From: Klebsormidium nitens
Lineage: Eukaryota > Streptophyta > Klebsormidiophyceae > Klebsormidiales > Klebsormidiaceae
DNA: 34,595 nucleotides
Reading direction: 5' to 3'
Assembly: GCA_000708835.1 (NCBI GenBank)
Contig: DF237073.1
Location: forward strand, 152,200 to 186,794
The translations under genes were made by a program, and so were the position numbers. Positions 19,276 to 30,048 of this stretch are shown here, one piece after another; positions within the stretch are counted from its first letter, which is position 1, and every line of letters begins with the position of its first letter. The notes under the pieces were generated by a model, which did no database searches, had not been told where the DNA came from, and was given only the letters and a program-made list of their open reading frames with translations.

Positions 19276-22200
19276 ATGGAGTCCAGTCCTCCCCTAATGA
19301 ACGAGAACGAAGGCTCCCAGCTCACTGCTTCAGAACAGGAGCACGCTGCCAGTAGGTCCAATGCTGCAGGAGCTGGCTCTCCCTCTGACAATCAAACAAA
19401 CGGTGCCTCTAATGTAGCGAGTATGGCAAAGGCAAGCGAGCCACATGACGACAGCCAGGGCTCAGCAGCTGACAAGCGCAGCTCAGACTTTGTCCTGGAG
19501 CCACTGAAAGTCAGCCCCAGCTCAGAGGACTTGTTCAACACCGGGGAGCTCTCTGAAAATTTCCAGACCAGGGGGGTGCGCGTGGTGGTGCGATGCCGCC
19601 CCCTGCTAGCACACGAAAGGGACCATGAGCAGCAGTGCATGACCCTGGATAAGGAGTCCAAGAGCGTCACTCTTCAGAGGTGAGATTGAGCGTGCACAGT
19701 CATCAGTGTTCGTTGCAACGAGATCTGATTTCAGCTGACACCAATGCTGGCACACAAGGTGCACGAATCTAAACTAATGGGGACAGCATTGCATGAAGTC
19801 ACAGTGGTGGTGGTTAATCAGAGGATGATACTTTCCTACGGAGTCTTTTAACTATGACTACCAATTTGCTGTGATATTGACTACCACCACTCTCAGTTGC
19901 CCCTATTGAGCTTTCAGACCCAAAATATAGTGTGGTGCCTTTACGGCAGTCTTATATACTTCTTCTAAACAATGCTGCACTTTTGTTGCAACAGTAAGAA
20001 CATCGACGAGCGCATGCGCCACTTCTTCTTCGACGAAGTCCTCGATGAAGGGTGCAGCCAGCAGGAGGCCTTTGCGCGGGTGCAGATGGGCCCCATGGTG
20101 GAGTCGGTGCTGGCAGGCTACCATGCCACCGTCTTCTGCTACGGCCAGACGGGCTCAGGTGTGGTTAACGCTCTTTTCTGTTCAAGGGTGCTTGTATACG
20201 CGGGACGGAAACTGAACATTGTTGAACACGTCTCTGTAGTTGTACCTGGGAAAAAGTTCTATGTCTGACTTACTCGCGCACAGTCAAAACTACTGCCTAC
20301 CGAGGAATTTTTCAAAGCGAAACTTTGAACCGTTTGCTCTGCAGGCAGGATGCAAAATTGACGTCCTCACATTCGCTTTACCATTCTCGGCTTCAGCAGT
20401 CCGCCTCAGACTCCCCATATCTCCCAATAGTCAAACCCGCCCTTTAATGCTGCCTGTGCAGGCAAGACGCACACGATGGAAGGGTTCACCTACCGTGCCT
20501 CTCGGGGAGCGGCCTCCCCGAAGGCACAGCTCGACACGGACCCAGAACAGCTGGGGCTGATTGCGCGCTCCATCTCGCTCCTGTTTGAGAGCATCAAGCG
20601 CAAGAAGAAAGCGGAGCCGCACGTGACCGTCAACGTCAAGTGCTCCATGGTACAGATCTACAAGGAACAGGTTAGGCTGCACTTGCCCAATCAGTGCTTA
20701 AAGTCTTCTCAGGTACCTGCCTCAAGAGGACAGGCCATCAAAATCTTGCATGCCAGAGAGTTGCCACGACAAGTGCCACGACAAGCTTCGGATACGCTCC
20801 TATTGGCCCCTTTGTGTGCTACGAATCAGCACCGACCATACTCACTTCAGCCAGGCGACCTGGCCAATCCCAGGACGTGATGCCTGGCCGGACAACAGAC
20901 GAGAACACGACAGATCAAGGAATCACTATCAGAATCTTGCAACCAAACTTCCGACCATCTAAATCTTGCTCCCCCCGCTTGCTCCCCCCGGGCTGACGTG
21001 CACTTCAGTTAAATCCAGGGATTATAACCCTCCCCTGCACCCCCCACAACCCCTCCCCCATACCAAACCCCGCTCTCCCACGACCCCACTCTCGGATACT
21101 ACGTTGGCTGTAACCTGATAGAGGAGGCCCCCCTCGCCAGGTGTACGACCTGCTGAACCCCACTCTGATGGACCCCAGCAGCACCCCCTTCTCGACCACC
21201 AGCTTCGGGCGGCCCCTTGCGCGCCCCCCGCAGCAGGTGCTCAAGGTGCGCTGGAACCGGCGGCGCGAATTCTACCTGGAGAACGTGTTCGAGTTCCAGT
21301 GCGCCACAGCGGACGAGGCGATCGATCACTTCCGCTTCGGGGTCAACAACAAGGTGGGGGAGGATTTGGTCTTTTGAGTTCTGTTGTTCAAGTCTTTATC
21401 CATTTTGTTCTGTCCACAAAGATAAAGGAAACTCGACGTTGGTTCGAGTGCGGCGCGGTCAATCTCGGTCACTTTGGCTTCGGGGTCAACAATAGGGTGC
21501 GGAAGAGGGTGGTATCTTGTTCAAAGTCGGGTCTGTAGTCAACTTGTTCCATTCTCTTGATTGTAGTCAAAGGTTCACGTAAATATGATGTATGTTTAAC
21601 AGAACGCGTTGACGAGGCGCTCGAGCGCTTCTGCTCCGAGAAACAACTCGGTTGGAGGGCCTTTTGGGGTTTCGGGCCACAAAAAGTTTACTGTAAAGTC
21701 AGCGGCTGTGCTGCCGAAGCCTCTGCTCCAATCTGCCTCGTGGTTGGAGGCGGTGAAGCTAAACTAAGCTTTTGAAGACCTTGACATTAGCTGCAACGTT
21801 GCCTCACGACTTTATGTGAGCTCTTGTCTTGTCGGGTCAGTGCCTGACACGTGTCACCTTTCCAGACAATGGCGAGTCACAAGATGAACATGGCCTCCAG
21901 CCGATCCCACTCGCTCTTCACGGTCATCGTGGAGACTGCCCCAGCCTCTGCGCCAGAAGACGCCATTGTCAGGTAAGTGATCACGCAATCTCCTCCTTCA
22001 AACCCACGATACAGCGGTTTCAGGCCCAAACGCGGCGTAGTATGTTTCAAAGATGCGACTGCCGAACATATCTGACATAAGAAGAACTGTGCCTGTTACG
22101 AGGCTGGCGGCCCGCTCACAGTCAGACGAAACCGAATTTGATTCATGATGACCTTCACCTTAGAACATCTGACTAAGTCCGTTGCGCTACATCAAGCGGT

Positions 22201-25200
22201 GCTTGGTAGATATTGCGGGCTTGAACGGGGCGCCCCGATGCTTTGAGTCACTTGATAGCAAGTGAAACCTGGAAGCATGAACCAAAGCATTGACGAGACA
22301 GCACTCGGGGCACCACGAGCGCCTATTCACACAATAGATCCTTCTCTTGCCCCGCGCAGCAAGCTGTGCCTGGTGGACCTGGCGGGGTACGAGCGGTCGG
22401 CGCAGTCGGGGTCCACGTCGGGGCAGCTGCAGCAGGAGAGCATCTTCATCAACAAGAGCCTGTTCACACTGCGCAAAGTGATCACCTCGCTCGCGGACCC
22501 CCACTACCGCGGCATGCACGTGCCCTACCGGGACTCCAAGCTGACGTGCCTCCTCAAGCACAGGTGGGCCGCGGCGTTTGTCTCTATTTTGGACTTCGTT
22601 CCGTGCTGAATTCTAACGCTGTAAGCACTCCGGACAAGCCGCGTAGTATGCGTTTTCGTGTTTCTCGATAAATTCAAACTTTGAATTTAAAAAGCCTATC
22701 GATGATGCGTGCATTGGTCTTTCACTTCGCCCCCAATCAAGTTCCCGGCATCGGCTAAAATTCAGAAACACAATCCTTCACTCAAAACTGAAGGTCTATC
22801 CGAAATTGTTACACGCCTTTTCTTTGCCCGATCGGAGACTATCTGTAGATTTCGAGCGGCATCTCCTTCTGCGCACTGGGGCCACTCCTCCATCACAACG
22901 CGTCGTCTTTATTAGACGAATACTGAAACGTGATGAACTTCTTCCCAGCCTGGGCGGCAACTCGCTGACGCTGATGATCGCGTGCCTGGCCCCGAGCGAC
23001 GCGTACTGGGAGGACAACCTGAGCACGCTCGAGTACGCGAGCAAGACGAAGCAGATCAGCAACCAGGTGGCCGTCAACGAGGACCCCAAAAACCGCCTCA
23101 TCCGACTGCTGCGCGAGCGAGTCCTGTTCCTGGAGCACCAACTGGCGGAGCTCACCGTCAGCCCAGTGTTCTCGCAGGTAATTGAAGAGAACCCAGTTTT
23201 CATCTTTTAGGCATCTGTTGGCTTAATTCCAATGAGGCTTAGAAGCCTCGATATAGCCTCGTGGATTAGTGTTGCTTGGAAGCAGCAAGACCGGAGGAGA
23301 AAGCAAGGGCTCAAAGAAACCGGACTTTTGTATGCTCTGCCTGATTGGCAGAACGGAAAGGTGTTTCAGGAAGGCGATTGAAGGCAGCAGTTGAGTCGCT
23401 GCTATGACGCAAAACTTGCATGACGTCTTCAGACAAGGTAAGAAGATATATAGCAAAATCAAGTACCTTCTCTAGATGATTGCAAAGTTCGAAGAAACGT
23501 TCTTTTAACCTTATGTCACTCCATCGGAGCACTCTACTTTGGATGATAATAGCTTGAGACTCAGTAGAAAGCAAGCTTGGACGAGAACATCGTCAAAAGT
23601 AGAGGGGACACGAGTGCTCATCCAAGATTCAACATCCTCGCAGGGCGGGGAATGGGCGGGAACGCCCACGTGGCAGCCCCACGCGGCCGCGCAGGACAGC
23701 GCCGTGCTAACGACCTTCTCCGTCACCGCGCGAACGCCGGCGCCCGCTGCGGACGCGGCCGCGCCGTCGGAGCCGCGGCCAGAGCGCGTGGTGGAGCAGG
23801 TGCGGTACGAAATAAGGAGCGAGAGCGTCGATGAACTGGAGATTGGGAAGCGGCTGGTTGCTAGCGTGGACTACATCAAGGTGAGACATCTGCAACCCGA
23901 TCTTTCTTCTTTCAACTTCTTAGAAGCACCCTGAGGTACCAGTAGTGTCTTGTATGTGACCATAACGTCAAAGCACACCTTAAGGTCGACGGTGACAGTA
24001 GAACATGAAATGTTCTTATCTTGTTTGGAAGCTCATGTTTCGTCCGTCCTTCACGCCCGTCAGCTTGATCAAAGAGCCGACGCGCCCGCCCCTGCCTTGT
24101 CGATCGTGCGGCACTACTCTCAGCTTAAGTCTGAACGTGACTGGCAGCGGATGCGATCTTCGGCGCCTGGAGGATTAGAAGTTTTCCCGCGACTCTCTTG
24201 CAGAAAGTGCTCGCGAGCAACGAGGAGCTGCGCGCGGCTGTGGGCAAGGAGCACGCGAGCAACGAGTCCCTCCAGGCGCAGAACACGGTCCTCATGGAGG
24301 AGAACCAGGTGATACTCTGGATCATATCAGCAATTTATATCAGCGGGCCAAGACACGACCAAATGTTTGCAAAGGAGGTTACAGGGCGCTCACAAAATAT
24401 TAAGGATGTTTTTCATTTTTCCTTTACAACTTCGTGCTCATGCGAGACGCCCTTGTCTGCAATCGCCGATTCTCCAAGTCACCCAACGATGCAGCGCTTC
24501 TTTTAGAGGGCTATGTTAGCTGAAGCCCCTGATTTCTGTTCATTCCCTGTTTGCAGGATCTGCGCGAGCGCTTGGGCGTGCTGGAGTCCGTTGTAGTGAT
24601 GGAGGAAGAGGAGCGGAATGCCGTAGCGTCCATCTCAGCGGAAACGGACGCCGGAACGGAACGGACCGCGGCGGCCGTCCGGCCGGGCACGGAGCACGTG
24701 CTCACCGCAGGAAGCGCGGCGCTCCTCGAGCTGATCGAACTGCGGAAAGAAAACAAGGTGGGCTGCTGGAGAGAAACGTTTCTGCCAAACTTAGAAATAT
24801 GGAGGCCTTTGCGAGACTTCTCCAGAGGCCGAGCACTTTCACTGGCTGATGCCGCTGATCAGAACGGGTTCAGTGGGCGCTGAAGAAAGAAGCGTCGATT
24901 GGTCTGCTTCAACGATTACCAGGGTTGAAGCTTGACATACAGTCATGTGACGCCATTTTGCCGGATGTTTATTATACCTAAGTTTCTTTACTTTTAGAAG
25001 GAGGGTCCTCTCTCCTACGGACCGCAGTAAGGTTACCTTTCGTTCATTCGTCGCTTAGGTCATCTCAATTGCAGACAACTCTGTTCTGAACAGCGGCGCC
25101 GAGACGGTGCAAAAACCTCAGATCCCAAACCTCAACTCGCTGCATTCCAGAAACCTGTGTGCTGCGTTTCAATCAATGCGAATTTCAGCATCGCACTTCT

Positions 25201-26616
25201 GTGCTTCAGGAGCTTCGAGAGATGCTCCGCCGGTGGGAGACGGGGACCCAGTTCCGCGGCAACACGCGCGCGCGCTCGCGCTCCCCGACCAAGTCCGCGA
25301 GCGGCGCGGCCGCGCAGAGGGCGTTCAAGAGCCACACGCACACGTCAGAGCACCGCGACAATAGTCACTTGTTTCGGCGGGTTACGGACAACATTGGCGC
25401 CGGAAGTCCGTACAGTCCGAAGCACGCGCGCGCGGTGAAGAGCGCGGGGGTCGGGAAGAAGGGCAACGGGCGGGAGGCGAAGGCGAGTGACGGGCTGCTG
25501 ACGTTGGAGGAGCTGCGAGGGGTGCTTTCTGGGGGAGGAGATGACGTCAGCGTGGCGTCGCAAAGCGGACGGCACGGGAGTCCGCTCCGAGTGAGGTGCG
25601 TTTTATCACCGCGGATCCGAACGATGTGGCATGGTTTATAGATGACATGCTGATCCGCAAAAGCTCTTTGGATGGCTATGATTTTTCCTTTGTCCAACTG
25701 GAGCGCAAACGTTTCTGCCGACCTACTAAAAATTGCTCTTCGATCGGCTTTGAGAAGAACTCAAAAGTGGGAGTACTTTGATGGAGATAGCATGCTTTTG
25801 AAACTCAACCACCGCAGATTCTGGGCACAATGGTTTTGAATAACTGATAAAGTATTCCTTCTTGCGAGTCTTCAAGGGTTGGTTACTCACTCGATATGTG
25901 CGGGCTTCATACTTTTCTTTGAAGCAAAGGCTTAGTCACCGGCGGAATTGTTTCTGCTCCAAACTTTGCAGCACGACTGGCAGGCTGCTGGATGACGTCG
26001 CGTCGACATCACCGGCCGCGAACGGCCGCGCCAGGAGTCCTTCCAAGAGCGGCACCGCCCCGTCGTCCACGTGGGCCACGGAAGGGCTAACGTCATCATG
26101 GCGAGGTGAGGTCCTGCATAACAGGGCATGATAAAGCGGGATGGCTTTGAAGGGAATCCTGGACGACATTCGGCGCCACCACTCGATCTACGAAAGGACT
26201 CTTCTTCCAGGCCTCAAAAATCCGCTGAACGCATCCGCATAAGTACGTGCAGGAACTATCATTGATATGACTGTCACGACACAGCTCAAGCAACAGCAGC
26301 AATGCTGACTCGTTCGAGTCTCAGTTGGAAGGCACTCTCCGTCGTGTAATCTGACTCTGATCCAGCTTTACGTCCTGAGCTTCATCCTTTTTGACGTGTT
26401 GCAGACGAGCGGCGGAATCATACTGCCAGCGGGCGGAACGGCTTAGACGGCGGCCCGGATTCGCGCAGCGCCACCGCGGGGAGCGTGCCCGGTAGCCTCC
26501 CGTCGATAGGGCCGGTAGATACATCCTCCGCACTAGCTCAGCTCAGCGAGTTGATACGGACACGGAACGAATTGACAAAAAATCATACGCGGTTGCCAGC
26601 CTATCAACAACACTGA
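19276..26616 (+). CDS. Kinesin-like motor protein, subfamily unassigned, 13 exons
   Basis: This is a microtubule-dependent ATPase motor. Exons: 19276-19679, 19995-20158, 20462-20670, 21141-21353, 21866-21972, 22360-22563, 22949-23177, 23644-23880, 24204-24308, 24557-24757, 25210-25595, 25972-26105, 26405-26616. All junctions are GT-AG and the phases close to 2,805 nt, or 934 aa. Residues 1-100 are a disordered S/E-rich leader. The motor starts at VRVVVRCRPLL (about 101). The P-loop GQTGSGKT (185-192) is split between exons 2 and 3. Switch I is NMASSRSHS (about 338-346) and switch II is DLAGYE (372-377), where most kinesins have DLAGSE. The motor ends with TLEYASKTKQI, then a neck with NEDPKNRLIRLLRER. 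Short coiled coils follow in exons 9-11 (ASNEELRAAVGKEH, LIELRKEN, ELREMLRRWE), then an S/R/G-rich tail and a last helix ALAQLSELIRTRNEL. The motor is N-terminal, so plus-end movement is likely. The last exon has no ATG, so its assignment rests on phase. Confidence 0.92.
20762..20990 (+). repeat. Short direct repeats in kinesin intron 3
   Basis: Two exact adjacent copies of TGCCACGACAAG are at 20762-20785, and two adjacent copies of CTTGCTCCCCCCG at 20965-20990. Both lie in the intron between kinesin exons 3 and 4. They are small tandem duplications with no visible function. Confidence 0.75.
21287..21650 (+). repeat. Kinesin exon 4 donor-side segment repeated in intron 4
   Basis: The end of kinesin exon 4 (21287-21360) is echoed at 21441-21508 and about 21611-21647. 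The first echo shares GCTTCGGGGTCAACAA exactly and keeps a GTGCGG in the donor position. The second shares GACGAGGCG and CGCTTC/CTCCG blocks. Spacing is roughly 145-170 bases. The copies are diverged and, because the family sequence runs from exon 4 directly to exon 5, are probably not used as exons. Confidence 0.7.
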
Positions 26617-27645
26617 AGCCTTTTAGTTCGCTACAGTGGTTTGAGTCGGGTCTAATAGACTTTGCTCGGTTACCCGTCTACATCCGGGATGATGCTTTAT
26701 GGGTCTCTTCCAAGCATTTGAGCCTTGAGACCCATGTTGATGAATGTAGCTCGAGAAGCTCCGAAATAGACGAACATATTCTGCTGCCGATCATGCATCA
26801 GCATAACGGGTTCGATTAAATGTAACTCACTTGCACACTTTGACCATAATGATCCGTGACGTTCCATAGCGATTCGCATCCGCATAATTACATGCACCTG
26901 TATTGCAACTGACTCAGGTGCCATGATTCTCAAGGTCAGCATACTTGAGTGCACTCATAGTACTTCGTTGAAACGAATAGTACTATCGTGCCACAAAAGC
27001 TGCATTAGACCGCTGCGGTCGCTCAATTTGAATGCTGCCCTACCGCATCGATTCAGGTCCGGAACGAATGCTTAAAATCCGCTCTCCCTTACCTACTTGA
27101 TCCTTTATTGTCTACCAATCTTGCCACTAGGCTTTCCACGTTTGGTCACTTTCACGGTCATTGAAGTAACTTACGACGCTCATTGTCACTCGAAGAACCA
27201 GGATACGGCGCTTGAAATAAGATCCGCCTCCTTCGACGCGCCCGTTACGTAGACTATTTGTCAGGCTCTCGTCTTTCTTTTGCGCTGTACTTACTTCTCT
27301 TTCTCGGCTCTTCGTGCTCTTGGATGTGTTTGTCCGTTGCTGCAGGAGGAACAGAAAAGGGACGCTTCTTTACCTTGCGGCTTTCAGAATGGATCAGAGT
27401 TTCCGGTCAAAAGCTCCGTTCTTTCCGGGGGGAAACAAATGAGGACAGGAAATGGTACGCAGGGCATGGAAGCCTTGCTTTTCAGGTCAAGAGCAGGAGA
27501 GCGCTGCAAAAGGAAGGGTTGAAGAGACTAGAAGTCTGAGTTGCAGGATGCAGCTTTGACGGTCGGCCCGCGGCGCTCTTCTTGCGTATGCAACCTACGA
27601 GATTCTCGGGCTCACTATCTTGGAATAAGAGTCAGTTTGGAAGCG
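26617..27645. other. Gene-poor spacer downstream of the kinesin
   Basis: The kinesin 3' UTR presumably starts here. On the minus strand there are splice-like signals around 27280-27480 (for example CTCCTGCAG and GAGAA|GTAAGT) that could belong to extra exons or 3' UTR of the small gene at 27646-27996. I could not link them by phase. Nothing else is recognisable. Confidence 0.4.
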
Positions 27646-27996
27646 TCACTCACGGAACAGCAGCCTGTCTCCCGCCCCGCCCACTATGTTACTCGCGGCC
27701 GCGCTACTGTCTTGTTCCCCGGGGTTGTCCGACAGCCCGGGGAGGAACCGGGCCCTTTCCCCGGGCGCCTCGCCGGGATCCTCCCTGAACACTTTCTCGG
27801 TCGCCGGAACCGGGGGGTGCCGGGTCGGGAGATTGGACCCCCCCGCAGCGAGAGCGGCGCTCTGGTCCGAGAAGGACCGGGCGATCGCTGTGAAGATCGG
27901 GGAGGCGTAGTAGCGCTCGGGGCCGCGCTCCGGGGGGTGGGGGTCGACGACCTCCGACAGGGGGTCGCAGCGGAAGTTGCTCTGCTTGTTGCCCAT
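27646..27996 (-). CDS. Hypothetical small protein with an N-myristoylation-type start
   Basis: I do not recognise this protein. The frame from ATG 27996 to the TGA at 27646-27648 encodes 116 aa, GC-rich like the confirmed exons nearby. It starts MGNKQS, which fits the N-myristoylation consensus (Gly2, Ser6), so membrane association is possible. A middle block reads ERYYASPIFTAIARSFSDQ, followed by a P/G/E/A-rich tail ending DRLLFRE. A good acceptor (TTCTTCGCAG) lies two bases before the ATG, suggesting a 5' UTR intron. A GTGAGT donor overlaps the stop, so the frame may instead splice on to further exons. The opposite strand is also open (27541-28347) but looks like a GC-driven shadow. Confidence 0.4.
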   Translation of the reverse strand: MGNKQSNFRCDPLSEVVDPHPPERGPERYYASPIFTAIARSFSDQSAALAAGGSNLPTRHPPVPATEKVFREDPGEAPGERARFLPGLSDNPGEQDSSAAASNIVGGAGDRLLFRE

Positions 27997-30048
27997 ACCT
28001 GCGAAGAATGGCAACACTTGGTCACAAAAGGGTTTAATGCGCACGGAGGAATCTCTCCAAACACCAAAGGAAAGGGCACGGAAACTGACGAGCGGAAAGT
28101 GGGTCGTGCGCGTGGATGGCTCAACGAACGGAGAGATCATTGCCATGGATCTCACCGGTTGCAGATGCGAGCTACAAGCACCGAGTTACAGATGCAACCT
28201 GCAAAGATTCGCCATGGCACTTTGGCTCCTGACGACAAACCTCGCATTATGATCCCTCCTGTTATATATGTGCGACGTTTCAAGCAACGGCCAGGTTCTC
28301 TACAAGCGTCGCTGTCGGTTCTTTCAAAGCATCCAGAGATTCTCTGACGTCCTGGGCGAAGACCGCCGTCCTCTCAAAAGCTCTTTTCTTGAATCATTAC
28401 GTGAGCACCGGCGTCGATTCTGAGAAATACGAAGCCCGAGTCTCAAAAAGTTTCTTAAGCGTTACAATTTGGATGTAAGACGTTGCTGGTGAGAAAGGAA
28501 GTGCAAGAATGAGAGCAATGAACCGACAAACAAGGATGCATGTTCTGACCTGCCGCCAAATGCAGGAGTCCGACGACCGCGCTTTGAAGTTAAAAAACAC
28601 AGTACCCGTGCTTAATCATGTAGGGGGACTCTCCTTGAGGGATCCCCGTAAAAGCAAATGCTCCTTTGGGGCAGTTGCAAGGCGCTTCCGCTGCTCTTAC
28701 GTTGCACAGTCTTGCGCGCCGTAATCGCGATTGGAGTCTTGCAAGGCTGATCTGCTTTGCCCTCTTCTTTGCGCGCTTTGTGCAGTAGCAAAAACCTCAA
28801 GGCTTCCGTCGACAAAAAGCAAGTGCATTCCGCATGCGGCTCTTTCGTGCATGCTGGCAATCCTGCATTGCTTGAGAGGATTTTCAACTACGAAGATGTA
28901 TTCATCATGCCTTCAAGTGTGGCGAGCTATCGGCGAGAGAAAATGCGCTTCCACAGCCGCTTGTTAAAGGCTGCTTAAAAGCAGTTCGGACGGCCTCCTG
29001 TCGCCTACGCGGTGCACTTTACGTTTGATGATGCGTTGTGCTTCGATTGCATGGAGCGACAGTATCTACACTTCGATGATGCTTGGACCAGCCGCGCACA
29101 CTTGACACCATTTCTGTAGGGGAGCAGGTTCTCAGGTCACCTGCACTGAGCTGTTGCTTCCGGGGCGATGTATAGCCAGATACAAGCGCCCAATTAATTC
29201 GTGCCTTGTAGGAAAGGCTGGAGTAGGTGTGGCTAAATCTGTTGATCGATGAGTCGAGTAGATATGTGACATTTGATGCAGCTTGGCTCTGGATGAGTAT
29301 CACATGTACGAAGAACTACAAGGGCCCTGCATCCGCAATTGCATAACGTGTGGCTTACAAGCATCGTGATCAAACGAATTGGACAAAATTCACTGAGTCC
29401 CTCCATGAACGCGTGGCCGATGCCTTTGGAGGCGCAAGCATGTGTGCAGGAGCTTTGCCAGACAGCGCGACCATCTTAATAAACTTTGCCTCTGCTGCAC
29501 ATTGCATGTGTAAGTGACTAAGGTTGACTCGGAGGAAAGCAAAAGTATGCATGATCCTACATGCCTCTTGACCGCATTCAATGCCGTACCGGCGTGATTA
29601 AGGCTGTAAAACTTGGATTTCGACGGGCTCATGCAGAGGCGCGATTCCTCGTGGATGGCAGCTATTGAGATCGAAGCCATCATCACAAGCACGTGGCGAA
29701 TTATTTTCTATATGCAGACCTAAGTTGGAAACTCATCGTTGTACTTCGGCTCGCAGGCTCGTGCGATCCCGTAAGCTTTAAATGAGGAACTTCCGGGCCG
29801 CCACTGGTGTCGTCCGAGAGTAGAGAATTCCTTAATCAAGGTCTGGCCCGTCCGCTTCAAAGGTTGAGTCGAAACAGTTCTTGTTCGCCACGTATGTACA
29901 GGTATTCTATGTCACAAAGCACTAAGAGGTTTATAAAGGCTTCAACTAAACTCTCGGTTGTCATATGTTACACATACCTTATCCCTCTCGATATTGCTCA
30001 TGTATTGGTGCTCCGCTTCCTCCTGAAACAGCCACGTCACTAACAACG
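27997..30048. other. Gene-poor interval
   Basis: No gene can be supported. The one stretch with coding-like texture is plus strand 28785-28978, preceded by a TTTGTGCAG acceptor and reading an open frame to TAA (includes NPALLERIFNYEDVFIMP). I found no partner exon. The remainder is AT-richer, with scattered stops in all frames. Confidence 0.4.

Noticed and set aside
26290-26340. GTTCGAGTC-type word resembling a tRNA B-box
   Set aside because: No A-box or cloverleaf arms can be placed around it.
27258-27539. Signal-peptide-like frame (ALYLLLFLGSSCSWMCLSVA)
   Set aside because: Starts with TTG rather than ATG, has no downstream domain, and sits in a region with competing splice-like signals.
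27541-28347. A 268-residue plus-strand frame
   Set aside because: Begins without a convincing start context and overlaps the antisense GC-rich small-protein exon; no motifs seen.
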